From NCBI GenBank assembly GCA_024398785.1, contig JAKSIO010000017.1:1-44687 (forward strand): 44,687 nucleotides of DNA. Direction: 5' to 3'. Below, piece by piece: positions 1 to 8,049 of this stretch. The stretch comes from Bacteroidaceae bacterium (lineage in GTDB: Bacteria > Bacteroidota > Bacteroidia > Bacteroidales > Bacteroidaceae). Each line of letters opens with the position of its first letter. Position 1 is the first letter of the stretch. The translations under genes and the position numbers were made by a program. Under the pieces are notes generated by a model. The model saw nothing but the letters and a program-made list of their open reading frames with translations. It had not been told where the DNA came from and made no database searches.

Positions 1-1068
1 TTTATGAATGAACTCAATCCAGAAATGTTGATTACATACAAAAAACTAATCTCCAACCCTGTTACAGCCAACAACGGCTTTACGCTCGTGGAGGATGCAG
101 CATACGGTGGCGTACAATTCGACTGGGCAGCAGAGACAACTTATGGTAGATTGGACAAAGACACTCGTTCCGTTGAGTTTACAGTATTCGGCAAAGATGT
201 TGATAACGCACGCGTGAAATGGACAAAGAATAACCCAGATTGGCGATATGGCAAATTAATCATTAATGTATATGTAAACGGTACGCAGGTATATTCTATA
301 AATCAGGGTGAAAATGACTTGGGCGGTTTGTTTGCAATTCTTCTACCAGATTTGAAGACTGGCGATAAGGTGATATTTGAGATAAAAAAAGAATCTACAT
401 CCTATTACAGTAATAATCCTACTGTCACCATAGCCGCCTGTCTGGAATACACCAGCAGTAACGGAGGTGAAGGTATGCTTATCACAGCCAACCAAGACCC
501 TGACCACACGGAGAACTACTATTCCACATTCTATTCAAGTACTGATGCATACCAGTTGCCGGGTAGTGTGACTGCCTATACAGGCCGTGCTGACGGTAAT
601 GTGCTGCACCTGACTGCAATAGAAGGGAATGTAATACCGGCTGGCGAGCCCGTGATACTCCGCCTGACTACGTCAGACAATGCCGCAACCCAGAAACAGA
701 TTGCTTTGGCATTGACAACATCTTCTGTCCTTCCAAGTGACAGTAATACACTTGTAGGAACAGATACTGAAACGGTTCTTGAAGATGACTGTTTTGCACT
801 GTCCTGCAGCCCGGAATACGGAGTAGGCTTCTACAGTTGGAGCGGTATGACAATAGGCGCACACAAGGCCTATTTGAACCTTGCCCAAAAACCTAAGGCA
901 ATGTCATACGTATTTGTATTTGATGATGGCACCACAACCGGAACAGAACAGTACTTTGAATCCCAGTCAGAACAGAACAAAGTACCGTACAACCTGCAGG
1001 GTATGCCGGTAGATGAGAGCTATAGGGGTCTGATAATACTTGACGGAAAGCTTATGTATAAAGAATAA
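1..1068 (+). CDS. C-terminal part of a large Bacteroidales surface/secreted protein (5' truncated by window)
   Basis: The reading frame is open from the first base, so the ATG at position 4 is probably internal and the true start lies upstream. The visible 354 residues are rich in Thr, Ser, Asn and Tyr and look like beta-rich extracellular modules. There is no signal peptide in view. The last 30 or so residues (VPYNLQGMPVDESYRGLIIL, then a short basic tail) match the C-terminal ending I associate with large secreted or surface proteins of Prevotella and Bacteroides (YNLxGxxV..YRGLII..GKxxxK). A 43-residue gene follows after 12 bp on the same strand. I cannot assign a substrate or ligand. Confidence is good that it is coding and low for any function. 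Confidence 0.75.
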   Translation, partial: FMNELNPEMLITYKKLISNPVTANNGFTLVEDAAYGGVQFDWAAETTYGRLDKDTRSVEFTVFGKDVDNARVKWTKNNPDWRYGKLIINVYVNGTQVYSINQGENDLGGLFAILLPDLKTGDKVIFEIKKESTSYYSNNPTVTIAACLEYTSSNGGEGMLITANQDPDHTENYYSTFYSSTDAYQLPGSVTAYTGRADGNVLHLTAIEGNVIPAGEPVILRLTTSDNAATQKQIALALTTSSVLPSDSNTLVGTDTETVLEDDCFALSCSPEYGVGFYSWSGMTIGAHKAYLNLAQKPKAMSYVFVFDDGTTTGTEQYFESQSEQNKVPYNLQGMPVDESYRGLIILDGKLMYKE

Positions 1069-1080
1069 TGCAGAACAGAT

Positions 1081-1212
1081 ATGAAGAAAGAATACACATC
1101 TCCCCAAATAAAAACAGTATTGATGTCATCGGCATCAATACTGTGTCAGAGTAATCTCAATTTCGGGATCAACTATGACGGAACAATAGACAAGACGTCT
1201 CTTGCCTGGTAA
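1081..1212 (+). CDS. 43-residue small protein of the MKKxYxxPxI type
   Basis: ATG at 1081 to TAA at 1210-1212 encodes 43 residues beginning MKKEYTSPQIKTVLM and ending in KTSLAW. It has no classical signal peptide, membrane segment or Cys cluster (one Cys). The basic start, Pro around position 8, and following short hydrophobic stretch (VLMSSASIL) resemble many small, usually unannotated Bacteroidales proteins that sit directly behind large surface proteins. That resemblance is from memory, not a search. It lies 12 bp after the upstream surface-protein gene and ends 3 bp before the 3' end of the convergent esterase gene, so it is probably the last gene of the upstream unit. Function unknown. 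Confidence 0.6.
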   Translation: MKKEYTSPQIKTVLMSSASILCQSNLNFGINYDGTIDKTSLAW

Positions 1213-1215
1213 GCA

Positions 1216-2493
1216 TTACTGTGCGTTCATCCAGTCAAACAGATTGCTGAATCCCTGTGGTGAAACTGTTCCGCCACCATTGTTTGTGGGTATCATATCG
1301 GCAACTGATTGTGCCTGTGAGCCGGTAACCTGGTCATTGAAAACATATACCCAGGAGAAGTGTCCCATATACCGTGCTCCCGGCATGTCTGTGCCGCGTA
1401 CGTTCTCAAACATGCTGGACCATACGTTTTTTGCTCCCGCCTGCACAAGACGCTTGAATGTAGGTATTCCGAATTGTGCGGGACGTACTGTAGTATCGTC
1501 AAAAGACTGTACAAACCAGATGTTTTCTTTTGCAAGAGATTTTATTTCCGCATCTGAAATGTTGGCATCGGCATAAGCCTGGCATACGGGATAACCTGCG
1601 GCAAAGAATCCGGGGTAGTGGATAAGCAGGTTCATAGTCATGTACCCGCCGTTGGAGCAACCGCCTACATAAATTCTTTTGCGGTCAACATCTGGGTTGG
1701 AAGCTACATATTCATCTATTGCGGCCTTAAGCCTTTCAAGATATATTGACTCAGCGTCTCCCTGAGTCATTCTTCCGTTTCCTGCGTCCATCCACATGGT
1801 TGGGCTCTGCACTGCAAGAACGTATGCCCCGTTTGCTCCGCGCCTGGATGTGAAGTGGCTCTGAATGGGTTCCTGTGCCAGAGCAACAGCCTCGTTGCCC
1901 ATAAGTACAATACGCGCATCAGTGCCGCCTTCGCCCATGCCGTGCAACCAGATAACCAGCGGATTTTTTGCTTTGTCAGCTTTCAGGCTTTCAGGCTGGT
2001 ATGCGGCTGTGGACATGCCGTTCGATGTGGAGAATGTCCAATTGTCGCAGGCTGAAAGGAAGTCTGTCCTGAATTTGTCTGTTGTACAGCTGATGTCTTT
2101 GTATGTTACCTTTACGGGGTATTCTTGTACCCAATCGTTGCGGTTGGTACGTCCGTTGTATGCCATGGGACTGCCACCGCGGCTGTATGCCAGTTCAAGG
2201 CCGATGTAACCGCCGTTGCTGTCCTGTGTCCCTTTTGAATCACAGCGGAACGCCTCCTCTACACTGCGTTTTACACCGCCGGTTTCTACAGAAAAGTCGC
2301 CTTGCTGTATGCTTGCAGGCATAACATCGGGGTGCAGTATAATCATATTCAGCGATACGCTGGCCTCGTAGGCATCTATCCTGTAATTCTGTATGTCAAT
2401 GCTTGTGGTCTGGCATATGACAGGTTGTGCGGCAAGAGCAAGCATTGTGCACGCTGAAGAGCAGATAGATATAAAGCTGTGTTTTGTTTTCAT
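1216..2493 (-). CDS. exported PHB-depolymerase/CE1-like alpha/beta-hydrolase esterase
   Basis: This 425-residue protein has an N-terminal Sec signal (residues about 1-27, ending near PVICQ). Residues about 30-140 form a beta-rich N-terminal part, and the catalytic alpha/beta-hydrolase domain starts near LVIWLHGMGEGG, which supplies the oxyanion loop. The nucleophile elbow is GGCSNGGY with Ser280. The acid is probably Asp332 or Asp333 (QSFDDTTV), and His378 lies in MGHFSWVYV. This arrangement is that of the predicted-peptidase/PHB-depolymerase group related to CE1 esterases. The likely role is ester hydrolysis on a polymer or its oligomers in the periplasm or outside. It is the second gene after the lipoprotein at 2504-3061 (10 bp gap). 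Its substrate cannot be read from sequence. Confidence 0.85.
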   Translation of the reverse strand: MKTKHSFISICSSACTMLALAAQPVICQTTSIDIQNYRIDAYEASVSLNMIILHPDVMPASIQQGDFSVETGGVKRSVEEAFRCDSKGTQDSNGGYIGLELAYSRGGSPMAYNGRTNRNDWVQEYPVKVTYKDISCTTDKFRTDFLSACDNWTFSTSNGMSTAAYQPESLKADKAKNPLVIWLHGMGEGGTDARIVLMGNEAVALAQEPIQSHFTSRRGANGAYVLAVQSPTMWMDAGNGRMTQGDAESIYLERLKAAIDEYVASNPDVDRKRIYVGGCSNGGYMTMNLLIHYPGFFAAGYPVCQAYADANISDAEIKSLAKENIWFVQSFDDTTVRPAQFGIPTFKRLVQAGAKNVWSSMFENVRGTDMPGARYMGHFSWVYVFNDQVTGSQAQSVADMIPTNNGGGTVSPQGFSNLFDWMNAQ

Positions 2494-2503
2494 AACGTTT
2501 AGT

Positions 2504-3061
2504 TTATTCCAATTCTATGGTGTACATGTCAAAACCATCTTTGGTTATTTTGACTACCAATATGAAGTTGTTTCCGAACATGTTATTGACGTTGTCTGTA
2601 ATAAGGTTCAGGAAATTAGGAATGCCGGTAAGATCTATTTCATTTTCCTCTTTGTCCGAAGCGTTGTAGTTGTTATAAAGTTCGGGTTTGTCTTTGAAAC
2701 GGGCGGTGACATCGCATACCAGATTCCACGGACCTTTTGCAGATACCAGTTCTACGTTTTTCTCTGCCCAGAAACGGACCATTATTGAATCGCCAACTTT
2801 ATTGCTTGAATAAATGTCTGATATTTCGCAGCCTGTGCCGTCAAAACTAACATTCAGACGGTCTTCAATTTTCTTTCCGGAAAAATCAACAACTTCGCAG
2901 TAAAGTTTCAGAGCCTGTGTAAGTGCGCCTTCAATTTTGGCACTGACCAGGACCTCAACTTCATGAGCTTCTTCGGAATCATTTTTGCTGCTCTTGTCAC
3001 ACCCTGTGAAAGACAGCATTGCCACAGCTGCAGCCATGGCGCAAATAATAAATTTCTTCAT
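2504..3061 (-). CDS. hypothetical lipoprotein
   Basis: This 185-residue protein has a lipoprotein signal: a basic start, a hydrophobic run, and lipobox SFTGC with the modified Cys at residue 21. It is followed by a charged linker (KSSKNDSEE) that may act as a surface-export signal of the Bacteroidetes type. The rest is acidic and beta-rich, without a catalytic motif I recognise. It is the first gene of a minus-strand unit with the esterase at 1216-2493, and a good promoter lies just upstream at 3093-3122. The pairing suggests a surface partner or accessory of the esterase, but that is inference from position only. Confidence 0.75.
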   Translation of the reverse strand: MKKFIICAMAAAVAMLSFTGCDKSSKNDSEEAHEVEVLVSAKIEGALTQALKLYCEVVDFSGKKIEDRLNVSFDGTGCEISDIYSSNKVGDSIMVRFWAEKNVELVSAKGPWNLVCDVTARFKDKPELYNNYNASDKEENEIDLTGIPNFLNLITDNVNNMFGNNFILVVKITKDGFDMYTIELE

Positions 3062-3092
3062 ATTGTACTCTAAATGTTTTCGGTTTTGCGTA

Positions 3093-3122
3093 CAAAAATA
3101 CGAATTTATGCCGATGTATCAA
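3093..3122 (-). promoter_or_regulatory. Bacteroidetes-type promoter for lipoprotein/esterase unit
   Basis: On the minus strand the -7 box TATTTTTG (3093-3100) matches TAnnTTTG fully. TTG (3120-3122) lies 19 bp upstream as the -33 element. The start codon follows 31 bp downstream. Confidence 0.6.
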
Positions 3123-3170
3123 TTATTTTGTGTCATCTGCATATTTGTCTTAAATGTTTTTTTGTACGTC

Positions 3171-3203
3171 TTTGGTGGAATGTTCAAGAATAAACTAACT
3201 TTG
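3171..3203 (+). promoter_or_regulatory. Bacteroidetes-type promoter for carboxylesterase unit
   Basis: TTTG (3171-3174) and TAACTTTG (3196-3203) are separated by 21 bp, a match to the -33/-7 consensus. The ATG at 3221 is 17 bp downstream. It is divergent from the promoter at 3093-3122. Confidence 0.65.
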
Positions 3204-3220
3204 CGGATATTTGTTACATA

Positions 3221-4801
3221 ATGGAAAGAGTGAAATTTGCTGGAAGTAAAGTGTGTGCGGTAGCCGGAATGTTGCTTTTGACAGTGTACAACAGCAGTGC
3301 CGCAAACATGAACAGGGAACCCGTTTTGGAAATAACATCGGGTTACATTGAAGGTGAGTATGAGGATAATGTGTATGCATTCAAAGGTATCCCGTATGCA
3401 CAGGCTGAGCGTTTTCTTGCCTCAAGACCAGTGGACAGGTGGACCGATACGCTTGAGTGCCGTCTGTACGGACCGTGGGCAATACAGGGCGGACGCGGCA
3501 ATGACGAAAGCGGCAATTTCCTTATAAATGTCTGGTCCCAAGGACTTGAAGACGGTGCGAAACGCCCTATCATGGTGTGGATACATGGTGGCGGCTATTC
3601 TTCCGGGTCAGGCAATATGGCAGAGTATAACGATGGTGTGGCGCTTGCACAAAAAGGTGTTGTGATTGCAACACTTAATCACCGTCTTGATATAATGGGC
3701 TTTCTTGACCTGTCCGGTTTTGGAGGCAAGTGGAAAGAGAGCCAGAATGCCGGTATGCTTGATATTGTGCGTGCTCTTGAGTGGATTAGGGACAATGCCG
3801 ATGCTTTCGGCGGCGATAAGGATAATGTAACCATATTCGGAGAATCGGGTGGTGGCGGAAAGGTAGGTACGCTCATGTGTATGCCTGCCGCCAAGGGCCT
3901 GTTCCACAAGGCCATCATTGAAAGCGGTGCCAAACTGAATGTTGTCAATGCCCAGTTGTCAGATACTCTTGCAAAGATGGTTGTGAAGGAACTTGGTCTT
4001 ACAAAAGAGACTCTGGACAGTATTCAAACTATGCCATATGCACAGATTGCGCGTGCGGGAAACAAATGTGTGGCAGCACTTATGGGACCGCGCACTCCGG
4101 GTTCAATCAAGATGTGGGGTTTTGTTCCGTCAGAAGGTACCGAATCATTGCCAAAACATGCCTATACACCAGGGTTCAGTGATTTGAGCAAGGATATCCC
4201 GTTGATTATAGGCTCAACGTTCAATGAACTTGACAAAACATATTATGACAATAAATCTTTTTCTGAACAACAGGGCTTGGAGCTGCTTAAGGAAAAATAT
4301 GGAGAAGAAAATCTGGAAGAATTCCTTGCCGCTTACCGCAAGGCTTATCCTTATAAGGAGAAAGATGATATTCTTGATATGGTAGGACTTGATTGCAACA
4401 TACGCGCACAGTCCATATATGCTGCTGACTGGCAGGCTACAAATTCTGCTGCACCGGTCTACATGTTTTTGTTCAACTGGTATGCTCCCTCTGATGACGG
4501 AGGTAAGGCATCGTCTTTCCACAGTCTTGAAATTCCGTTTGTGTTCAATAACCCGGATCTGGAAAAATCCAATATCCCACAGGGCGATGAAAATGCACAT
4601 ATTCTTGCTGAGAAGATGAGTCAGGCTTGGGTCAATTTTGCACGTACCGGCAATCCTTCCGCAAAGAAAATCAAGGGTCTTCCAAAGTGGGAACCATACA
4701 CAAATGAAAACGGTGCAACAATGATTTTTGACAACCGCTGTGAGATGCGTTACGGTCATGACCGTGCATTGCAGGAGTTGTTGTACAGATGTCTCAAATA
4801 A
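3221..4801 (+). CDS. exported carboxylesterase type B
   Basis: This 526-residue protein has a Sec signal (about residues 1-28, ending near NSSAA) and the full carboxylesterase/cholinesterase fold. The oxyanion loop is VWIHGGGYSSGS, the nucleophile elbow is GESGGGGK with Ser209, the acid is Glu336 in GSTFNELD, and His434 sits in SSFHSLEIP. The early motif FKGIPYA is also typical of the family. Length is normal for bacterial members (about 500-550). It hydrolyses carboxylic esters, probably in the periplasm; the natural substrate is unknown. It has its own promoter and is followed after 27 bp by an exported split-barrel protein, so the two are likely co-transcribed. The substitution of Ala/Met by a Gly run after the Ser (GGGG) is unusual but does not touch the triad. 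Confidence 0.9.
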   Translation: MERVKFAGSKVCAVAGMLLLTVYNSSAANMNREPVLEITSGYIEGEYEDNVYAFKGIPYAQAERFLASRPVDRWTDTLECRLYGPWAIQGGRGNDESGNFLINVWSQGLEDGAKRPIMVWIHGGGYSSGSGNMAEYNDGVALAQKGVVIATLNHRLDIMGFLDLSGFGGKWKESQNAGMLDIVRALEWIRDNADAFGGDKDNVTIFGESGGGGKVGTLMCMPAAKGLFHKAIIESGAKLNVVNAQLSDTLAKMVVKELGLTKETLDSIQTMPYAQIARAGNKCVAALMGPRTPGSIKMWGFVPSEGTESLPKHAYTPGFSDLSKDIPLIIGSTFNELDKTYYDNKSFSEQQGLELLKEKYGEENLEEFLAAYRKAYPYKEKDDILDMVGLDCNIRAQSIYAADWQATNSAAPVYMFLFNWYAPSDDGGKASSFHSLEIPFVFNNPDLEKSNIPQGDENAHILAEKMSQAWVNFARTGNPSAKKIKGLPKWEPYTNENGATMIFDNRCEMRYGHDRALQELLYRCLK

Positions 4802-4828
4802 CTGGAAATCATTAAATATTTACTTAAT

Positions 4829-5353
4829 ATGAAAATTTATAAATTGTTTATTATGTGTGCTTTAGCTTGTTCTATCTCAAGCGCTGTCTCAGCTGCTCAT
4901 GAAGATGAATCACAGTACAAACCGTCTGTCTCATATACCGGTGGTGATGATATGCAGCAGGTGTATGATTTTGTAAAAAAATGCGGTACATATTTTATTG
5001 CCACTCTTGATGTGAACCAGAAACAACCGCGTGTGCGTCCGTTTGGAACCATCAATATTTTTGATGGAAAACTGTATATCCAGACAGGAAAAATAAAGCG
5101 CGTAGCAAAGCAGATTGCAAAGAACAACAACGTGGAAATCTGCGCATACCAGGGTGCGGAGTGGATCCGTATTGAGTGCAAATTGGTTGAAGACAACCGT
5201 ATTGAAGCCCAGGAATCAATGCTCAAGGCTTATCCTTCTCTTGCCGGCCAATACAAGCCTGGAGACGGGAATACAGTAGTGTATTACATGAAAGATGCGA
5301 AAGCGTACCGCAGTTCGTTTTCAAGCCAGAGCGATATCTTGTATCAGTTCTAA
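4829..5353 (+). CDS. exported pyridoxamine-5'-phosphate-oxidase-like FMN split-barrel protein
   Basis: This 174-residue protein has a Sec-type signal (residues about 1-23, SSAVSAA) followed by a PPOX-like split barrel. Characteristic stretches are FIATLDVNQKQPRVRPFGTI near residues 58-77, LYIQTGKIKRVAKQI near 83-97 and VEICAY near 104. This pattern belongs to the general-stress/PPOX family that binds FMN or F420. The FMN-contacting RVRPFG motif is present. Most relatives are cytoplasmic, so the signal peptide is notable, and it lacks a twin-arginine motif. It is probably in one operon with the carboxylesterase upstream and precedes rnhB by 11 bp. The reaction is unknown; it could be a flavin-dependent reductase or merely a cofactor-binding protein. 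Confidence 0.75.
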   Translation: MKIYKLFIMCALACSISSAVSAAHEDESQYKPSVSYTGGDDMQQVYDFVKKCGTYFIATLDVNQKQPRVRPFGTINIFDGKLYIQTGKIKRVAKQIAKNNNVEICAYQGAEWIRIECKLVEDNRIEAQESMLKAYPSLAGQYKPGDGNTVVYYMKDAKAYRSSFSSQSDILYQF

Positions 5354-5364
5354 TATAAACGGCT

Positions 5365-5970
5365 GTGTTAAAGCAGTTTCTTAATAGCGGGGTAATTGAG
5401 GCAGGACTGGATGAAGCCGGACGCGGTTGTCTGGCAGGTCCTGTTTTTGCCGCCGCCGTTATTCTTCCGCCAGACTTCTGCAATCCGGTTCTGAATGATT
5501 CAAAGCAGTTGTCCGAAAAACAGCGCTATGCTTTGCGTCCCATTATTGAGGGGAGCGCAATAGCCTGGGCTGTTGGAATGGCAGACAATATGGAGATTGA
5601 CAAAATCAATATCCTGAACGCTTCTATTCTTGCAATGCACCGTGCTGTTGATGCCCTGAAAGTGCGTCCTGAATTTCTGTTGGTTGACGGCAACCGGTTC
5701 AAACCATATCATGATATTCCGCACAAGACAATAGTAAAAGGCGATGCCACCATGATGTCCATTGCGGCGGCATCGGTTCTGGCAAAAACATACAGGGATG
5801 ATTTTATGAACCGGATTGCGGAGCATTATCCGCAGTACGACTGGCTCAGTAACAAGGGATATCCAACTGCAAAACACCGTGCCGCAATAGAGAAGTATGG
5901 CACAACGCCATATCACAGAATGAGTTTTACGCTTCTTAAACCGGAGGCGGAGCAACTTGAACTGTTCTGA
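5365..5970 (+). CDS. rnhB: ribonuclease HII
   Basis: The protein of 201 residues carries the RNase HII signature [13 protein letters not shown] with catalytic Asp16 and Glu17. Asp108 lies in LLVDGNRF, and the [12 protein letters not shown] and YPQYDW..NKGYPT motifs follow. It removes ribonucleotides and RNA primers from RNA:DNA hybrids in the cytoplasm. The start is a GTG at 5365; an in-frame TAA at 5356-5358 excludes a longer protein and no later ATG leaves the active site intact. It starts 11 bp after the split-barrel gene and converges directly on the permease gene (3' ends abut at 5970/5971). Confidence 0.95.
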   Translation: MLKQFLNSGVIEAGLDEAGRGCLAGPVFAAAVILPPDFCNPVLNDSKQLSEKQRYALRPIIEGSAIAWAVGMADNMEIDKINILNASILAMHRAVDALKVRPEFLLVDGNRFKPYHDIPHKTIVKGDATMMSIAAASVLAKTYRDDFMNRIAEHYPQYDWLSNKGYPTAKHRAAIEKYGTTPYHRMSFTLLKPEAEQLELF

Positions 5971-7203
5971 TTACTTTGCCCTGAGCAATGTATTGGGCAT
6001 AATGCGTTTTGTGATTCCTGCAGGGAGCAGCATAATTGCCAGAAGCACTGCGCCTACAGACAGGTTCAGCAGTACAAACCACCAGATTTCAAATTGAGCG
6101 GGTACGGCATCAAGGTAGTATGTGGCAGGATCAAGTTTGATTATGTTGAACCATTTCTGAACTGACAGCAAAAGTATGCCTGCTGCATTGCCAATTATCA
6201 TTCCGCGCAACGCTATTCTTCCGAATATCTGAATGAATAATATGCGGATGTCCCTGTTGGACGCACCAAGTGCTTTCAAAACACCGACAGTGTGCGCTTT
6301 TTCAAAGATGATTATCAGTAACCCGGATATCATTGTAAATGCTGCAACTGCAAGAACCAGCAGCAGAATCACAATTACGTTTACATTGAGAACATCAAGC
6401 CATGCGAACAGATCCGGAAAATTTTCCTGCAGTGTTGAGAGGTAATAGATGCTGCCGTTGCTGTTCCCAAGATTGTCAAGTTGTATAGCTGTTTCCAAAT
6501 AACGGTCATACACAGCAGTATTATCAACAAAAATTTCAATACCGCTTATCTGGTTTCTATTCCAACCGCTTACAGTTTGCACGGTGGTAAGATCCGTAAA
6601 ACAGTATGTGTTGTCAAACTGTTCAAAATTTGAATTGTAAATACCTTTTACGGTCAGTTGTCTCAGGCTTACATGCTTGTCAATGAAATAGACCGTAATC
6701 TTATCGTCAATACTTATGTTGAGCAGATTGGCTATGTGCTCTGATATTACAATCTGGCCGGAATGGATTGAGTCTGTAAAAGACGGCATTGAACCTTGTA
6801 CTATGCAGTTTTCCAGATATTCAGTATTGTAGTCCTGTGCAATTCCTTTAAGGAGAATGCCGTTGAACAGGGAGTCGTTGCATATTATTGCCGAATGCTG
6901 CACATAACGTTGGAAATGTGTAATGAAAGGTTTTTCAAGAATCTGTATCAAAGAATCTGAATATTCTATAGCCTGTTGTCCATACAAGTCGGAATGACGC
7001 GGATCTGTTATGTTCCAATGTCCGGAAATATTAGTTATCTTATTGGTTATCTGACTTTTGAAACCGCGCGTTATAGAGATTGTGAGTATCATTACCGTAA
7101 CTGCAACAACTATGCCGATTAGAGCAAACCTCAAGGCGGGCGCAGAAGCACCATAGTTCTGTCTTGTGCTTTGCATCAGTCTATGTACAATAAATCTCTC
7201 CAT
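5971..7203 (-). CDS. FtsX/LolE-type ABC transporter permease
   Basis: The 410 residues follow the MacB/FtsX/LolCE topology. One N-terminal membrane helix (about 25-45, ending ITRGFKSQI) is followed by a large periplasmic domain (about 50-265). Three C-terminal helices (about 270-300, 330-352 and 370-395) complete it, with the cytoplasmic motif EKAHTVGVLKALGASNRDI between the second and third. This is the pattern of lipoprotein-release permeases. Bacteroidales genomes commonly carry such a gene without an adjacent ATPase, and none is adjacent here; the FtsE-like ATPase at 15706 is distant. The gene is divergent from yggS. A likely -7 element TACCTTAG lies on the minus strand at 7222-7229. The substrate is probably lipoproteins, by family only. 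Confidence 0.85.
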   Translation of the reverse strand: MERFIVHRLMQSTRQNYGASAPALRFALIGIVVAVTVMILTISITRGFKSQITNKITNISGHWNITDPRHSDLYGQQAIEYSDSLIQILEKPFITHFQRYVQHSAIICNDSLFNGILLKGIAQDYNTEYLENCIVQGSMPSFTDSIHSGQIVISEHIANLLNISIDDKITVYFIDKHVSLRQLTVKGIYNSNFEQFDNTYCFTDLTTVQTVSGWNRNQISGIEIFVDNTAVYDRYLETAIQLDNLGNSNGSIYYLSTLQENFPDLFAWLDVLNVNVIVILLLVLAVAAFTMISGLLIIIFEKAHTVGVLKALGASNRDIRILFIQIFGRIALRGMIIGNAAGILLLSVQKWFNIIKLDPATYYLDAVPAQFEIWWFVLLNLSVGAVLLAIMLLPAGITKRIMPNTLLRAK

Positions 7204-7218
7204 TGTTCCGGAATAACC

Positions 7219-7249
7219 TTGCTAAGGTACGGAATATTTAGTAAATTTG
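7219..7249 (+). promoter_or_regulatory. promoter for the YggS-type gene
   Basis: TTG (7219-7221), a 20 bp spacer and TAAATTTG (7242-7249) match the Bacteroidetes consensus. The box overlaps a possible TTG start at 7247, which argues that translation begins at the ATG at 7277 instead. Confidence 0.65.
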
Positions 7250-7276
7250 CATCTGTATCCTTCAAAAAAGCAGATT

Positions 7277-7978
7277 ATGGAACCTGAGACGCAACAGCAG
7301 ATCAAGAACGAAATAGCAAGACTAAAGGCAGAGCTTCCTGCCGGTGTGAAACTGCTTGCTGTTTCCAAAACTCATCCGGCGGAGTATATTGCCTGTGCCT
7401 ATTCGGTAGGGCAACGTTGTTTTGCAGAAAACAAGGTTCAGGAAATGACAGAGAAACAAGCATCTCTTCCAAAGGATATTGAGTGGCATTTCATTGGTCA
7501 TGTGCAGACAAACAAGATAAAGCTTATGGCTCCATATGTCAGTATGATTCATGGTATTGATTCGTATAAAGCATTGGCCGAGGTCAGCCGTCGTGCCGTT
7601 GAAAAAAATCGCGTTATTGATTGTCTGTTACAGATACATGTGGCAACGGAAGAAACAAAGTTCGGATTTTCTCCTCAGGAATGTCTGGAAATGCTGCGCT
7701 CCACGGATTGGCGTTCGTTGAGCGGAGTACGCATTTGCGGAGTGATGGGCATGGCATCGTTTACAAGTAATATGGAACAGGTAAGTGGTGAATTTGCTGT
7801 ACTTAAACAGACTTTTTCCGCTATCAAGACAGAGTTCTTCCCATCTGAAGACTCTTTTTGTGAAATCTCTGCAGGCATGAGCCACGATTATATATTGGCT
7901 GTAGAGCAGGGCAGTACAATTGTCCGTATCGGTACAACTATTTTCGGTCAGAGAAATTATAGCAGCAAATTACCATAA
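7277..7978 (+). CDS. YggS/PROSC family PLP homeostasis protein
   Basis: The protein has 233 residues from the ATG at 7277. It has the single-domain alanine-racemase-like barrel of the YggS family: VKLLAVSKTHPAE with the PLP lysine at about residue 31, FAENKVQE, IEWHFIGHVQTNK, and near the C-terminus the phosphate-binding SAGMSHDY plus VRIGTTIFG. These proteins bind PLP without a known catalytic reaction and balance vitamin B6 and amino-acid pools in the cytoplasm. A longer frame opens at a TTG at 7247, but this codon lies inside the -7 promoter box. The gene stands alone with its own promoter, and the acyl-CoA synthetase gene follows after about 70 bp. Confidence 0.92.
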   Translation: MEPETQQQIKNEIARLKAELPAGVKLLAVSKTHPAEYIACAYSVGQRCFAENKVQEMTEKQASLPKDIEWHFIGHVQTNKIKLMAPYVSMIHGIDSYKALAEVSRRAVEKNRVIDCLLQIHVATEETKFGFSPQECLEMLRSTDWRSLSGVRICGVMGMASFTSNMEQVSGEFAVLKQTFSAIKTEFFPSEDSFCEISAGMSHDYILAVEQGSTIVRIGTTIFGQRNYSSKLP

Positions 7979-7991
7979 ATTACTGTGAATA

Positions 7992-8023
7992 TTTGTTTTT
8001 CTTTGCAGTTATGAGTACCTTAG
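7992..8023 (+). promoter_or_regulatory. probable weak promoter for the acyl-CoA synthetase pair
   Basis: TTTG (7992-7995), a 20 bp spacer and TACCTTAG (8016-8023) match TAnnTTTG at six of eight positions. The same TACCTTAG variant occurs in front of the permease gene at 7203 on the other strand. Confidence 0.4.
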
Positions 8024-8049
8024 CGGCCACATTTTAATTCTAAAATAAA

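Noticed and set aside
7247..7276. TTG start for the YggS-type protein
   Set aside because: The codon lies in the -7 promoter box and the extra residues are not family-like.
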